This document shows, piece by piece, positions 24,615 through 33,156 of a stretch of DNA of 64,000 nucleotides. Position 1 is the stretch's first letter; each line of letters starts with the position of its first letter. The position numbers were made by a program, and so were the translations under genes. The notes below the pieces were generated by a model. It had not been told where the DNA came from. It did not search any database and worked only from the letters and a program-made list of their open reading frames with translations. The DNA lies in the NCBI RefSeq assembly GCF_024385605.1, contig NZ_JANFOJ010000004.1, positions 124,001-188,000 of the forward strand. The letters run 5' to 3'. This stretch comes from Sporolactobacillus sp. STSJ-5 (lineage in GTDB: Bacteria; Bacillota; Bacilli; Bacillales; Sporolactobacillaceae).

Positions 24615-25412
24615 TTACTGCTGTGCTTTCGTCACATCAATGCCGAAATATTTATCGGACAGTTTGGCAAGCGTTCCGTCCTCTTTCAATTTCTTGAGCT
24701 GCTGGTTAAACTTTTTCAACAGTGCTTGTTCTTTCTTCGATTTCTTTGAGAACGGGAAGCTGATGTGTGTATGAGCAAGCGGCTGGTCAATCACACGCAG
24801 TGACAGATTGCTTTTCTTGATCGTTGCTTGAAGAATGGATGCTGCCTGAACATAGCCTGCGACCTGACCTTTGAGTGTATCGGTTTGCGGCCCTTCTCTT
24901 GTGTCATAGATCCGCACTTTGATATTCAGCTTATTTTTTTTAATGTAGTCATTTAAAATGTCCACTTTATTTGAACCTGAGACACCACCGACTGTTTTGC
25001 CCTCAAGGTCTTTAAGCGATTGAATTTTGCTGTCTTTCTTGACGGCAATGGCGGTTGTTGTGTAGGTGTACGGCGTTGTAAAATCATATTGCTTCGCTCG
25101 TTCCGGAGTCACTTCAAATGCGTTGGCGACCGTGTCAATTTTACCGCTGCCGAGTTGACCAAGCACACCGTCGAACGCTGTCAGATGCCATTCCACTTTA
25201 TAGCCGAGCTTTTTCGCAATCGTCTCCAGCACTTCAACATCGTAGCCGGTCAGTTTCCCATTGTCATCCTTGTATGCGTTCGGATAGCTCTGTCCGGTCG
25301 CACCAACGCGCAATATTTTTTCTTGTGATTCTGCCTTACCGCTGCTTTGTCCGCAGCCGGCCACGCTCAGTAGTAAAAGTGCGGCTAATGCTCCTGCAAG
25401 CCATTTTTTCAT
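24615..25412 (-). CDS. Amino-acid ABC transporter substrate-binding lipoprotein 2
   Basis: A 265-residue solute-binding lipoprotein: signal peptide MKKWLAGALAALLLLSVAGC with lipobox SVAGC, then the type II binding fold starting RVGATGQSYPNAYKDDNG. It is a paralogue of the 20652-21428 protein, and both presumably feed the single permease and ATPase in this operon. The ATG overlaps the aminotransferase stop by 4 bp (ATGA). Two receptors may widen the range of sulfur compounds imported. Confidence 0.9.
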   Translation of the reverse strand: MKKWLAGALAALLLLSVAGCGQSSGKAESQEKILRVGATGQSYPNAYKDDNGKLTGYDVEVLETIAKKLGYKVEWHLTAFDGVLGQLGSGKIDTVANAFEVTPERAKQYDFTTPYTYTTTAIAVKKDSKIQSLKDLEGKTVGGVSGSNKVDILNDYIKKNKLNIKVRIYDTREGPQTDTLKGQVAGYVQAASILQATIKKSNLSLRVIDQPLAHTHISFPFSKKSKKEQALLKKFNQQLKKLKEDGTLAKLSDKYFGIDVTKAQQ

Positions 25413-26602
25413 CGTGTAATGTCACCCCTGATTTTTAATTGGTTTTGTTTGATCCGTTCAACGGCCGCCCGCAATCTCGATTGCGGTACAACCAGACTGA
25501 CTCGAAAATAGGATTCGCCGGAAGAGCCGTATGCTGTTCCGGGAACAACAGCAATTCCCAAGTTATCTAATAGATTTTCTGAGTATTGGGTTGCAGAAAA
25601 GCCTTGAGGAACCCTGACCCATAGGAAAAACGTTCCTTTTGCCGGATACACTTGGTAACCGAGCGCGGTTAATTCTTCGATTAAGTAATCGCGGCGTGAT
25701 TGGTAAAGCGCGCGCAACTGGGCTCGTTGACGTTCCTGAGTGCCGAGAGCGAATGCCGCGGCATCCTGCACGGCTCCGAACACGCCACCGACGTTGTTCA
25801 CCAAATAGTGATTCAAATGCTTAATCAGTGACGCGTTGCCTGCCGCGAAGGCAACCCGCCAACCCGCCATATTGAATGTTTTCGAAAATGTATAGATTTC
25901 AATGCCTGCGTCCTTTGCCCCCGGCGTCTGCAGAAAGCTGCGCGGCGCTTCTTCCTCGAATCCGATGTCACCGTATGCGAAATCGTGGACAACGGCAAGG
26001 TTATTCTGTTTTGCATAATCAACGGTTTTTTCGAAAAAGGCTGCATTTGCCGAAGCCCCGGTCGGATTGTTCGGGTAATTAAGAAACAATAGCTTTGCCT
26101 TTTCGCTCACGTCTTGTGGGACATGCGTGTAATCGGGCAGAAAATCATTTTCCTCAAGCAGCGGCAGAGAAGCCGCATGCGCTCCCGCCATTGTGACACC
26201 GATCTCATAGCCTCCGAATGCCGGATCGGGAACAAGTGCTGTGTCGCCCGGATTGAGCAATGCCAGCGAGATCGCCGTCAATGCGACAATTGATCCGTTA
26301 AATATGGCGATTTCGGTGTCCGGATCGAGATCGACTTGATAATTTTTTTTATAAAAATCCGCGATCGCCTGCTTCAGCTTCTGTTTGCCTCCGTAGGGCG
26401 GATATCCTTGATTGGCCGTTTCTTTCGACGCTTGATGAAGGATGCTCACGATTTCCGGAAAGGTCGGCTGATCGGGATTCCCGCGGCCGAGATTGATGAC
26501 ATCGAGGCCTTTTTCCTTCAGCGCCTTGATCTTTTTGGCTTGCTGGGCGAAAAATTTCGGTTTAAGTGCCTGCAACCGCTCTGATGCTGCAAATTCAGTC
26601 AT
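25409..26602 (-). CDS. PLP-dependent aminotransferase, class I (YbdL-like)
   Basis: A 397-residue fold-type I aminotransferase. The PLP lysine lies in YTFSKTFNMAGWRVAF, the cofactor-binding NYPNNPTG and HDFAYGDIGF are intact, and the C-terminal arginine is in SYFRVSLV. The ATG at 26602 follows AGGTGG and overlaps the dehydrogenase stop by 8 bp; the longer frame is discounted. In E. coli a methionine aminotransferase (YbdL) neighbours a hydroxycarboxylate dehydrogenase (YbdH), the same combination seen here. Transamination of methionine or a cysteine derivative is likely under a SAM riboswitch, but substrate assignment is inference. Confidence 0.85.
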   Translation of the reverse strand: MTEFAASERLQALKPKFFAQQAKKIKALKEKGLDVINLGRGNPDQPTFPEIVSILHQASKETANQGYPPYGGKQKLKQAIADFYKKNYQVDLDPDTEIAIFNGSIVALTAISLALLNPGDTALVPDPAFGGYEIGVTMAGAHAASLPLLEENDFLPDYTHVPQDVSEKAKLLFLNYPNNPTGASANAAFFEKTVDYAKQNNLAVVHDFAYGDIGFEEEAPRSFLQTPGAKDAGIEIYTFSKTFNMAGWRVAFAAGNASLIKHLNHYLVNNVGGVFGAVQDAAAFALGTQERQRAQLRALYQSRRDYLIEELTALGYQVYPAKGTFFLWVRVPQGFSATQYSENLLDNLGIAVVPGTAYGSSGESYFRVSLVVPQSRLRAAVERIKQNQLKIRGDITR

Positions 26603-27719
26603 GAGTCGTTTCCACCTTTTCTGCGTGCTGCTGCGCGCGTGCCTCAAGTTTTTCAATCGCCGTCCGGACGCGCTCTGCTGTCACGTCAAAGGGCAGCTCG
26701 TGAATGCGCGAGTCCGAATCGGTCATGTGACGGGCAAGGATGCTCAGCTGCTGCTCGTTGCCGAGTGAAAGTCCGACCTGAGCTAGCTTCGTCGGCAGGC
26801 CGAGATCCTGATACAGATCAAGGACTTGTTTTTGTTCCGCCAGCTTGCTTTCGAGTTCGAGCTGAAGCAGGATTCCATAGGCAACCAAGGTGCCATGTGG
26901 TGCGACTGCTTCGAGTCCGAGAAAGGTCGAGGCGTTAAAAAACGCATGTGCGCCGACGCTTCGGCCATGTGCTTCGGCTAATCCGCCGACGAGTCCGGCA
27001 GCGATGAAAATGGTGTCGATGACCCTTTGAAGGGCAAGCGTTGCTGTCTTTTCTTTCACAGCGTCCAGCGCCTGCTTTCCGTTTTCAAAAACAGTATCTC
27101 GACAGGTTTTGGCGTAATCATAACTCAGTTGGAGCGGCAGGCTTCGTTCTTCCTGCGGAATTTTACTCAGACGAACGCGCGCTTCGTACCATTTGGCGAG
27201 CGTGTCACCAAGACCGGACTGAAACGCCTCGATTGGCGCTTCGGCGATGATTCTCGGCTCGACAAGCACAACGTTATTTGACTTTCGATGCCTCAGCGTT
27301 CCTAGCCGGCTGCCGTCTTCTTTATAGACGATGCTGATCGGTGTAAAACTGGCACAGTTCGAGGCAAGTGTCGGCAGCAGCACGCATGGAATGGATTGCC
27401 GCGCGGATACCGCTTTGACGGTATCGAGAATTTTCCCACCGCCGACACCAATGATGACATCGCTTGAATGCTGAATGCTTAATTGCTTAATGCGTTCCAT
27501 TTCGCTTTCCGAGCATTCGCCTTGATGCACAGCTTCAGCAACGTTGGTAAGCTGGTCCAGCGGGAGATAAGGCTTAGCTGCCTCCCATGATCGATGTCCG
27601 TGAACCAGTAAGACGTTATGCCACCGCCTGTCATTCAGAATTTCGGGCAGCTGTTCAAACGCGCCGGGTTCATTGCAATAATACTCAGGCCCGAATCTTT
27701 GAACCACATGTTCACTCAT
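26595..27719 (-). CDS. Iron-ADH/glycerol dehydrogenase-family enzyme (HcxA/YbdH-like)
   Basis: A 374-residue NAD(P)-dependent dehydrogenase. The dinucleotide motif GVGGGKILDT is at about residues 94-103, and metal-binding residues follow in FQSGLGDTLAKW, EAHGRSVGAHAF and VAPHGTLVAYG. The E. coli relative YbdH reduces 2-oxo acids to 2-hydroxy acids. As first gene behind the SAM riboswitch, next to an aminotransferase, it may reduce the 2-oxo acid formed from a sulfur amino acid. A glycerol-1-phosphate or glycerol dehydrogenase role is possible but fits the context poorly. Confidence 0.84.
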   Translation of the reverse strand: MSEHVVQRFGPEYYCNEPGAFEQLPEILNDRRWHNVLLVHGHRSWEAAKPYLPLDQLTNVAEAVHQGECSESEMERIKQLSIQHSSDVIIGVGGGKILDTVKAVSARQSIPCVLLPTLASNCASFTPISIVYKEDGSRLGTLRHRKSNNVVLVEPRIIAEAPIEAFQSGLGDTLAKWYEARVRLSKIPQEERSLPLQLSYDYAKTCRDTVFENGKQALDAVKEKTATLALQRVIDTIFIAAGLVGGLAEAHGRSVGAHAFFNASTFLGLEAVAPHGTLVAYGILLQLELESKLAEQKQVLDLYQDLGLPTKLAQVGLSLGNEQQLSILARHMTDSDSRIHELPFDVTAERVRTAIEKLEARAQQHAEKVETTHD

Positions 27720-27784
27720 CTTGTTCCTCCCTCTTTTCCATTATTCCAATTTCTTAAAGGGAGATTTATTGCTCCTGTTTCAAT

Positions 27785-27818
27785 TAAAAAAGCTACTTTC
27801 CGCGATAAGAAAGTAACT
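27785..27818 (-). terminator. Riboswitch terminator (expression platform)
   Basis: On the minus strand AGTTACTTTC pairs with GAAAGTAGCT and is followed by six U residues, about 70 bp upstream of the dehydrogenase gene. The loop side contains TCTTATC, which can instead pair with GATAAGA at the 3' strand of riboswitch helix P1, giving the antiterminator. Confidence 0.85.
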
Positions 27819-27840
27819 TTTACTGAGCGTAATCGTTGAC

Positions 27841-27950
27841 TCTTATCTTCCAGTACCGCCGGAGCAGTCTGCTAGATTTAACACCATACACTTAGGTGCT
27901 GGTTGTCGGACTTCATCGGGCTAGTTCCCTCCGTCGCTCTCGATAAGAAA
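27841..27950 (-). promoter_or_regulatory. SAM-I (S-box) riboswitch
   Basis: The minus strand carries the S-box core in order: CTTATCGAGAG, GGAGGGA, GCCCGATGAAG, CAACC, the GCAC/GTG helix, CCGG.GG and AGATAAGAG closing P1. High SAM should stabilise P1 and let the terminator at 27785-27818 form, shutting the operon off when methionine is plentiful. This shows directly that the downstream genes serve sulfur amino acid supply. Confidence 0.95.
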
Positions 27951-27965
27951 TGGAATTGTTCTGTT

Positions 27966-27994
27966 AGTATATGGCCTAATCCCCAGTTTGTCAA
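27966..27994 (-). promoter_or_regulatory. Sigma-A promoter of the S-box operon
   Basis: A perfect TTGACA and a TATACT are separated by 17 bases on the minus strand. A start near 27959 lies just before the first riboswitch helix. Confidence 0.9.
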
Positions 27995-28059
27995 TATGAT
28001 TTATTTAAATTAAGCAGCATTCCCGATTTTTTCATAATTGAGATGCTTGAGTTTGTGCA

Positions 28060-29215
28060 TTGGGAGTGGGGGGCGTGCATTGATTGGGGTTTTTCGTGCA
28101 TTGAACCATGATTATCGTGCATTGGATCATGATTATCGTGCATTGGATCACTGGTTTCGGGCATGGGGGGCGATCCTGAGCCTGGTTCGTGCGTTGGCAT
28201 CGTATTTTCGTGCATTGGACTCGGGTTTTCGCGCATTGAACCATGATTATCGTGCATTGGATCATGAATTTCGGGCATAGTGCTGATCTAGTTCCCCGGT
28301 TCGTGCGTTGGCATCGTATTTTCATGCATTGGACTCGGGTTTTCGCGCATCAAACCATGATTATCGTGCATTGGATCATGAATTTCGGGCATGGGGGGCG
28401 ATCCTGAGCCTGGTTCGTGCGTTGGCATCGTATTTTCGTGCATTGGACTTGGGTTTTCGCGCATTGAACCATGATTATCGTGCATTGGATCATGAATTTC
28501 GGGCATGGGGGGCGATCCTGAGCCCGGTTCGTGCATTGGCATCGTATTTTCATGCATTGGACTCGGGTTTTCGCGCATTGAACCATGATTATCGTGCATT
28601 GGATCACTGGTTTCGGGCATGGGGGGATCCTGAGCCCGGTTCGTGCATTGGCATCGTATTTTCGTGCATTGGACTCGGGTTTTCGTGCATTGAACCATGA
28701 TTATCGTGCATTGGATCACTGGTTTCGGGCATGGGGGGATCCTGGCCCAGGTTCGTGCGTTGGCGTCGTATTTTCGTGCATTGATTGGGGTTTTTCGTGC
28801 ATTGAACCATGATTATCGTGCATTGGATCATGAATTTCGGGCATGGGGGGGATCCTGAGCCCGGTTCGTGCGTTGGCGTCATGGGTTCGCGCATTGATTT
28901 AGGGATTTCGTGCATTGAACCATGATTATCGTGCATTGGATCACTGGTTTCGGGCATGGGGGGATCCTGAGCCCGGTTCGTGCGTTGGCATCGTATTTTC
29001 GTGCATTGGACTCGGGTTTTCGCGCATTGAACCATGATTATCGTGCATTGGATCATGAATTTCGGGCATGGGGGGGATCCTGGCCCCGGTTCGTGCGTTG
29101 GCATCGTATTTTCATGCATTGGACGGGTTTTCGCGCATTGATTTAGGGATTTCGTGCGTTGAATCTCATTTTCCGGGCATGGGTTCTGGTCCTTGTCCCT
29201 GGTCGTGCATGGGCA
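28060..29215. repeat. TCGTGCATTG word array, 113-bp higher-order repeats (locus 1)
   Basis: About ten tandem units of 112-114 bp, each made of four 21-bp subunits beginning TCGTGCATTG (variants TCGCGCATTG, TCGTGCGTTG) and one longer subunit beginning TCGGGCATGGGGGG. The plus and minus strands read open in several frames because 21 bp equals seven codons; the predicted peptides are Met-His-rich heptads without ribosome binding sites, and one-base length changes break them. The array lies between the orphan pyrD terminator and the S-box operon promoter. It is probably non-coding. Confidence 0.9.
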
Positions 29216-29276
29216 TTGGGGTTTGCTATGTCATCATTCAATTTCACACAGCATTGAGCTAGTTTTTAAGCAACAA

Positions 29277-29304
29277 AAAAAGCGCGGCACCGGCCGCGCT
29301 TTTT
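29277..29304 (-). terminator. Terminator of the orphan pyrD-like gene
   Basis: The arms AAAAAGCGCGGC and GCCGCGCTTTTT enclose a 4-base loop and give a U-run on the minus strand, directly after the stop codon. Confidence 0.92.
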
Positions 29305-29311
29305 GTCTGCA

Positions 29312-30229
29312 TCAGCTGAGGTCTACTTGACCGATCAGGCTGGAGACGGAATGGATATCTTCGCGCATCAAATAGTCGCGAATCTGGTTGATGATTTCAA
29401 TCATCGCGGCGGGATTGCGGTAGTTTGCGGTCCCGACCTGGACTGCGGCAGCACCGGCGAGCAGCATTTCAATTGCATCGCTGCCGGTCATCACACCGCC
29501 GCTGCCGATGATCGGCAGATGGCTGATTTGGTGCACTTGAAAGATGAGGCGCACAATCAGCGGCTTGATCGCTGAGCCTGAAAGTGTGCCGATGACATTG
29601 CCTAGCTTCGGCTTGCGCGTGTTGATGTCGATGGACATGGCTGAATATGCGTTCGCCACGGTAAAGGCATCCGCGCCGCCCTGTTCAGCGGCGAGTGTAA
29701 TTTCCTGAATACGCGAGACGGACGGCGACAATTTTGCAATCAGCGGCTTGTCGGTGACGTTTCGAATTTTGCGGATTAAGCTGTAGGTTGACTCGCTGAG
29801 CAGTCCGAACACTTGTCGATTGTCATCACTATTCGGGCAAGAGAGATTGATTTCAAAGCCGGCAATCTTATCCCATTTGTTTAACTTTTCGGCAGTCTGA
29901 GCGAATTCATCAACGGTTTCTCCGGAAAGATTGATGATCAGCGGCGGTTGATAGGGTTCATACACCGGCAAAACGCGTGCTTCAAAATATTCGATATCCT
30001 CGCTTTGAAAGGTCACGGAGTTCAGCATGCTGCCCTCCGCCTCGAAAATGCTTGAAGCCTGCTCTTTGCTGTGTTTGTTCATGGAAATACTTTTCGGAAT
30101 AAACGCACCGATTTGGTTGGCGTCGAAATCCGGTTTACTTGTTAACTCAAATGTTCCGCAGGCGGGCATGACCGGACTGGTCAGCGTCAGCCCTGCAAAA
30201 TTAACGGAGAGGTCAGGTTCTTGACTCAT
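29312..30229 (-). CDS. Orphan PyrD-like dihydroorotate dehydrogenase paralogue
   Basis: A 305-residue protein similar over its full length to the PyrD at 5892-6800; it keeps LNFAGLTLTSP-type start, the cysteine in INLSCPN, the lysine in PLIAKLSPSV and the FMN loop GSGGVMTGSDA. Segments near the substrate differ: the GN.TPR part of the family (GGNQTPR in the other copy) reads SKEQASS, and the GIQS/GLQN part reads TFQS. No pyrK is adjacent. It may have a changed substrate or acceptor, or act as a class 1A-like enzyme. Its own terminator and an upstream gap indicate independent transcription. Confidence 0.8.
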   Translation of the reverse strand: MSQEPDLSVNFAGLTLTSPVMPACGTFELTSKPDFDANQIGAFIPKSISMNKHSKEQASSIFEAEGSMLNSVTFQSEDIEYFEARVLPVYEPYQPPLIINLSGETVDEFAQTAEKLNKWDKIAGFEINLSCPNSDDNRQVFGLLSESTYSLIRKIRNVTDKPLIAKLSPSVSRIQEITLAAEQGGADAFTVANAYSAMSIDINTRKPKLGNVIGTLSGSAIKPLIVRLIFQVHQISHLPIIGSGGVMTGSDAIEMLLAGAAAVQVGTANYRNPAAMIEIINQIRDYLMREDIHSVSSLIGQVDLS

Positions 30230-30413
30230 CTTTGACCACCCGAGTTTCTTAAGCTTGCTTCTGTCTCTTTATTCATCAACTTACTCACTCCTAATCTTGA
30301 TGCTTCTTTCTTTACCTTCTGGTGTTGGTCGGCGAGCTTAGGTGTTGTCAGTATAAAGGACTGGTTGGGAAACTTCCAGAGAAATATCTTCCAATTAATC
30401 CGTGAAAATAGAA

Positions 30414-30441
30414 CAGACGTCCGATCGAATCGTGACGTCTG
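30414..30441 (-). terminator. Probable terminator after fabZ
   Basis: The arms CAGACGTC and GACGTCTG with a 12-base loop are followed on the minus strand by a U-rich TTCTATTTT. It would end the spoIIID-to-fabZ gene block. Confidence 0.6.
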
Positions 30442-30452
30442 AATGTTCAACG

Positions 30453-30884
30453 TTATTCTGCTGCTTTCAGGGCAAACATCATTTCTGCTTCGCAGGCGAC
30501 TTCGCCGTCAACGGTGGCGACACCTTTGGCTTTGGCGAAACCGGCACGGAAGCGAAGAATTTCTGCTTCTAGTCTCAGCTGATCACCGGGTCGTACTTGA
30601 CGCTTGAAGCGGCATTTGTCGATACCGGCATAAAGTGTCAGCATGTTCTCCTGCTTACCTTGGCTAAGTACCGCGATGCCGCTGACCTGAGCAAGTGCCT
30701 CTACAATCAGGACTCCGGGCATGACCGGATAATCCGGAAAATGGCCTTGGAAAAACGGTTCGTTGACCGTAACATTTTTAATAGCGACCGCTTTTTTACC
30801 GTCTTCGACTTCAAGGACTCGGTCGACCAGCAGGAATGGATAGCGGTGCGGTAATATTTTTTTGATTTCGTCGATCGTTAACAA
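30453..30884 (-). CDS. fabZ: 3-hydroxyacyl-ACP dehydratase FabZ
   Basis: A 143-residue hot-dog-fold enzyme that dehydrates 3-hydroxyacyl-ACP in fatty acid elongation. The N-terminus [20 protein letters not shown] matches Bacillus FabZ; the catalytic histidine is in [13 protein letters not shown] and the glutamate in EALAQVSG. The TTG at 30884 is chosen because GGGAGG lies seven bases upstream and the protein then aligns with known FabZ. It follows epuA and the flhO-flhP genes in the same order as in B. subtilis. Confidence 0.94.
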   Translation of the reverse strand: MLTIDEIKKILPHRYPFLLVDRVLEVEDGKKAVAIKNVTVNEPFFQGHFPDYPVMPGVLIVEALAQVSGIAVLSQGKQENMLTLYAGIDKCRFKRQVRPGDQLRLEAEILRFRAGFAKAKGVATVDGEVACEAEMMFALKAAE

Positions 30885-30902
30885 ACGATCGCCTCCCTTC
30901 AA

Positions 30903-31235
30903 TCAGTCCCTTTTCAGGAAATCGAGAATGTGCTGCCAAGTAGCAGGTTCAAAGACTGCCAATGGGCTGCGATGACCGAGCCCGCCATAACCAAACATTG
31001 CACCGGCGGCAAGGGCGATCGCGCAGAGGGCGATCAAGGCGATCAGCCGCTGCCAGATCGGAAAGCGCCGCTTTTTGTAACCGAAGAACGGGTTAAACAA
31101 CGGCTTTTGTTCTTCGTTTGCTTTTTCCGGCGTTTTGCGTTCGGCCTTTTGTGCCTCTTGTCGTGCTGCTCGGGCCGCTTTTCTCGTTTCCGGACTTGTT
31201 TTCGGTTTATTATGTAGCTTTTCGTTCGTTTCCAT
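30903..31235 (-). CDS. EpuA-like small membrane protein (RNA polymerase subunit beta family annotation)
   Basis: A 110-residue protein with a charged N-terminal half rich in Lys, Glu and Arg and one transmembrane helix (about residues 64-86, LIALIALCAIALAAGAMFGYG), then a short tail. Size, topology and position between flhP and fabZ match the EpuA family often annotated as DNA-directed RNA polymerase subunit beta. In streptococci EpuA is involved with a membrane-anchored endonuclease needed for DNA uptake; its role here is unknown. It lies 14 bp after flhP. Confidence 0.75.
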   Translation of the reverse strand: METNEKLHNKPKTSPETRKAARAARQEAQKAERKTPEKANEEQKPLFNPFFGYKKRRFPIWQRLIALIALCAIALAAGAMFGYGGLGHRSPLAVFEPATWQHILDFLKRD

Positions 31236-31249
31236 TACGTGTTCCTCGC

Positions 31250-32092
31250 TTAACGCAGCAGACCGTTGACCAGACCGGCCATCTGATCGCCGATCGTAAT
31301 TGATCGCGCGTTCAGCTGATAATTGTGCTGCAGATTAATCAGATCCGCCATTTCTTTGGTCAGATCGACGTTTGAATTTTCCAGCTTGCCTTGTGCCACG
31401 CTGCCTGCATTTTCGGCAACCGGCTGAACCACATCATTCAGACCGATGCCGAGCTGTGCTAAATTCGGTAAGGTGTAGAGGCTGTTGCCCTGGTTCTCCA
31501 GCAATTGCGGTCGGCTGATCGTAACCAGTCCGAGCTGTCCTGCGTTTACGCGCGCGCCATTTGCCAGCTCAACCGATATCGCGCCGGTACTGCTGATCTG
31601 CAGATCATGGTAAGTCGCCGGAATCGTGATCGGCTGTCCGTCTGTGCCGAGCACCGCGTCGCCGCTTTTCGTGAGCAGACGCAGGGTGTTCGGATCATTA
31701 GGATCCGGCTGCGTATTGAAGGCGCCGGCACGTGTGTATGCTGTTGCGCCGCCATGATTTACGGTGAAAAATTGGTGATCATCGGTCAGGGCGAGGTCGA
31801 GCGGATTATCGGTCTGTTGGATCGCGCCCATGGAAAGATCCAGTGACGTATCGCCGATTCGCGCGCCGGAGCCGTCACGAATGCCGGACGGAGTCAATCG
31901 GTTGGTTTGGTCCGTCTGATCGGCATCAGCCGGGGTCATGTTGTCGATTTGCTGAAAAAGCAGATCGGTAAACTTCGCGTCCCTGCTTTTGTAGCCGGTC
32001 GTGCTGACGTTCGCGATGTTGTCTGCAACCGTCGCAAGCTGCTGCTGAATCTGTCCTAAAGTTACTGCCGAAGCCATCATTTGCCGCTGCAT
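31250..32092 (-). CDS. flhP: Flagellar hook-basal body protein FlhP
   Basis: A 280-residue FlgG/FlgF-family rod protein. The N-terminal rod signature LATVADNIANVSTTGYKSRDA and the C-terminal helix DLTKEMADLINLQHNYQLNARSI are intact. It is exported by the flagellar type III apparatus and builds the distal rod. The ATG at 32092 has AGGTG upstream; a GTG three codons earlier is also possible. It follows flhO as in B. subtilis. Confidence 0.9.
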   Translation of the reverse strand: MQRQMMASAVTLGQIQQQLATVADNIANVSTTGYKSRDAKFTDLLFQQIDNMTPADADQTDQTNRLTPSGIRDGSGARIGDTSLDLSMGAIQQTDNPLDLALTDDHQFFTVNHGGATAYTRAGAFNTQPDPNDPNTLRLLTKSGDAVLGTDGQPITIPATYHDLQISSTGAISVELANGARVNAGQLGLVTISRPQLLENQGNSLYTLPNLAQLGIGLNDVVQPVAENAGSVAQGKLENSNVDLTKEMADLINLQHNYQLNARSITIGDQMAGLVNGLLR

Positions 32093-32125
32093 CACACTCA
32101 CCTGCCCCTATATTTTTTAAAATCT

Positions 32126-32180
32126 GTTCGAAAAGGAGGACAAAAAGGACCTCATTACCTTTTCCCCGGATTTTTCGAAC
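32126..32180 (-). other. Large hairpin between flhO and flhP
   Basis: The arms GTTCGAAAA and TTTTCGAAC lie about 37 bases apart, with an inner GAGG/CCTC pairing. On the minus strand it is followed by ATTTTAAAAAAT. It may be a partial terminator or mRNA processing site setting the flhO:flhP ratio. Confidence 0.45.
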
Positions 32181-32188
32181 ATCCTCAT

Positions 32189-33004
32189 TTAGCTTATGCG
32201 TCCGACTTGATTCACTGCTTTATCAAGTGAGCCGTCGATGATTTGCAGCACCTTTTGGTTTGCCTCAAAGGATCGGTACGATTCCATCATATCGGTGACG
32301 GTCTGATCTGCCTGAACATTGGACCCTTCAACAAATCCCTGTTTCACGTTAAAACTGACCTGGCCGTTTCCGTTTGCCGCGGGCAGCGCGCCGCCACCAT
32401 CGAGACGGAACAGGCTGCTGCCTTCTTTGACCAGCTGATTGGTGTTTGCCGCATAGCTGACACCGATTTGTCCGTAATTCGCTCCGCCGGAAGTAATCGT
32501 ACCATCGGCTGCTACTTGGAATTGGTCGGATGGGAGCTGTATCGGCTGACCGGCAGTATTCACTACCTGATCGCCCACGTCATCGGTCAGATAGCCGGTC
32601 GGACTCAAGGTAAAATGGCCGTTGCGTGTATAACGCGCATCGCCGGCAGGTGTCCGGACATTGAAGAGCAGAGCGCCTTCCTGTGCGCCGGTTTGCGGAT
32701 TGACCGGAAGTGCCGACGTTATGAGCGCGACGTCGGTCGCTTTTCCCGTTTCCGTGACCGTGCCCTGTGAAAAATCGGGAACTGCCTCATCCATATACAC
32801 ACCGGTTGCAAGGTCGCCGACCTCAGTTGAGGCGGTCATGTCGCCGCCGAGCCGGTTAATCAGCTGCTCCGGGAACGTGCGCAGTTTCGTCTGGTCGCTT
32901 TTATAGCCGGGGGTGTCCACGTTGTTCAAGTTGTTTGACAAGGTTTCCTGTCTTCTCTGCTGGGCAATCATGCCTGCAGCCGATGTATACAAGCCTCTGA
33001 TCAA
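32189..33004 (-). CDS. flhO: Flagellar hook-basal body protein FlhO
   Basis: A 271-residue rod protein beginning MIRGLYTSAAGMIAQQRRQE with the rod motif LSNNLNNVDTPGYKSDQTKL and the C-terminal VTDMMESYRSFEANQKVLQI. It forms part of the flagellar rod across the peptidoglycan. Gene order mbl-flhO-flhP matches B. subtilis. The gap to mbl (33005-33156) contains a GC-rich stem and may hold the promoter for the flagellar pair; I see no clear sigma-D consensus. Confidence 0.91.
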   Translation of the reverse strand: MIRGLYTSAAGMIAQQRRQETLSNNLNNVDTPGYKSDQTKLRTFPEQLINRLGGDMTASTEVGDLATGVYMDEAVPDFSQGTVTETGKATDVALITSALPVNPQTGAQEGALLFNVRTPAGDARYTRNGHFTLSPTGYLTDDVGDQVVNTAGQPIQLPSDQFQVAADGTITSGGANYGQIGVSYAANTNQLVKEGSSLFRLDGGGALPAANGNGQVSFNVKQGFVEGSNVQADQTVTDMMESYRSFEANQKVLQIIDGSLDKAVNQVGRIS

Positions 33005-33156
33005 TGTCCTTCACCTGCCTGTTTTAATTTCTGCACATTTTGCCTCACACTAAAATTGCGTACGAAGTGCTGAAACGCCGCCAACCGGTGCGGCGGATGC
33101 CGCACTTTTGACAAAACGACTTGTCCTTATTCTTGATGCGCAAAAGCGCAGAGCTG

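Noticed and set aside
28032-29146. ORFs for Met-His-rich heptad proteins (MHDNHGS, MHENTMP) and their antisense partners
   Set aside because: The same periodicity artefact as above; the frame changes at the irregular long subunits, and there is no start signal or conserved length.
30226-30450. 74-residue minus-strand ORF between fabZ and the orphan pyrD
   Set aside because: It has no ribosome binding site, crosses the probable fabZ terminator and overlaps the pyrD start; no recognisable domain.
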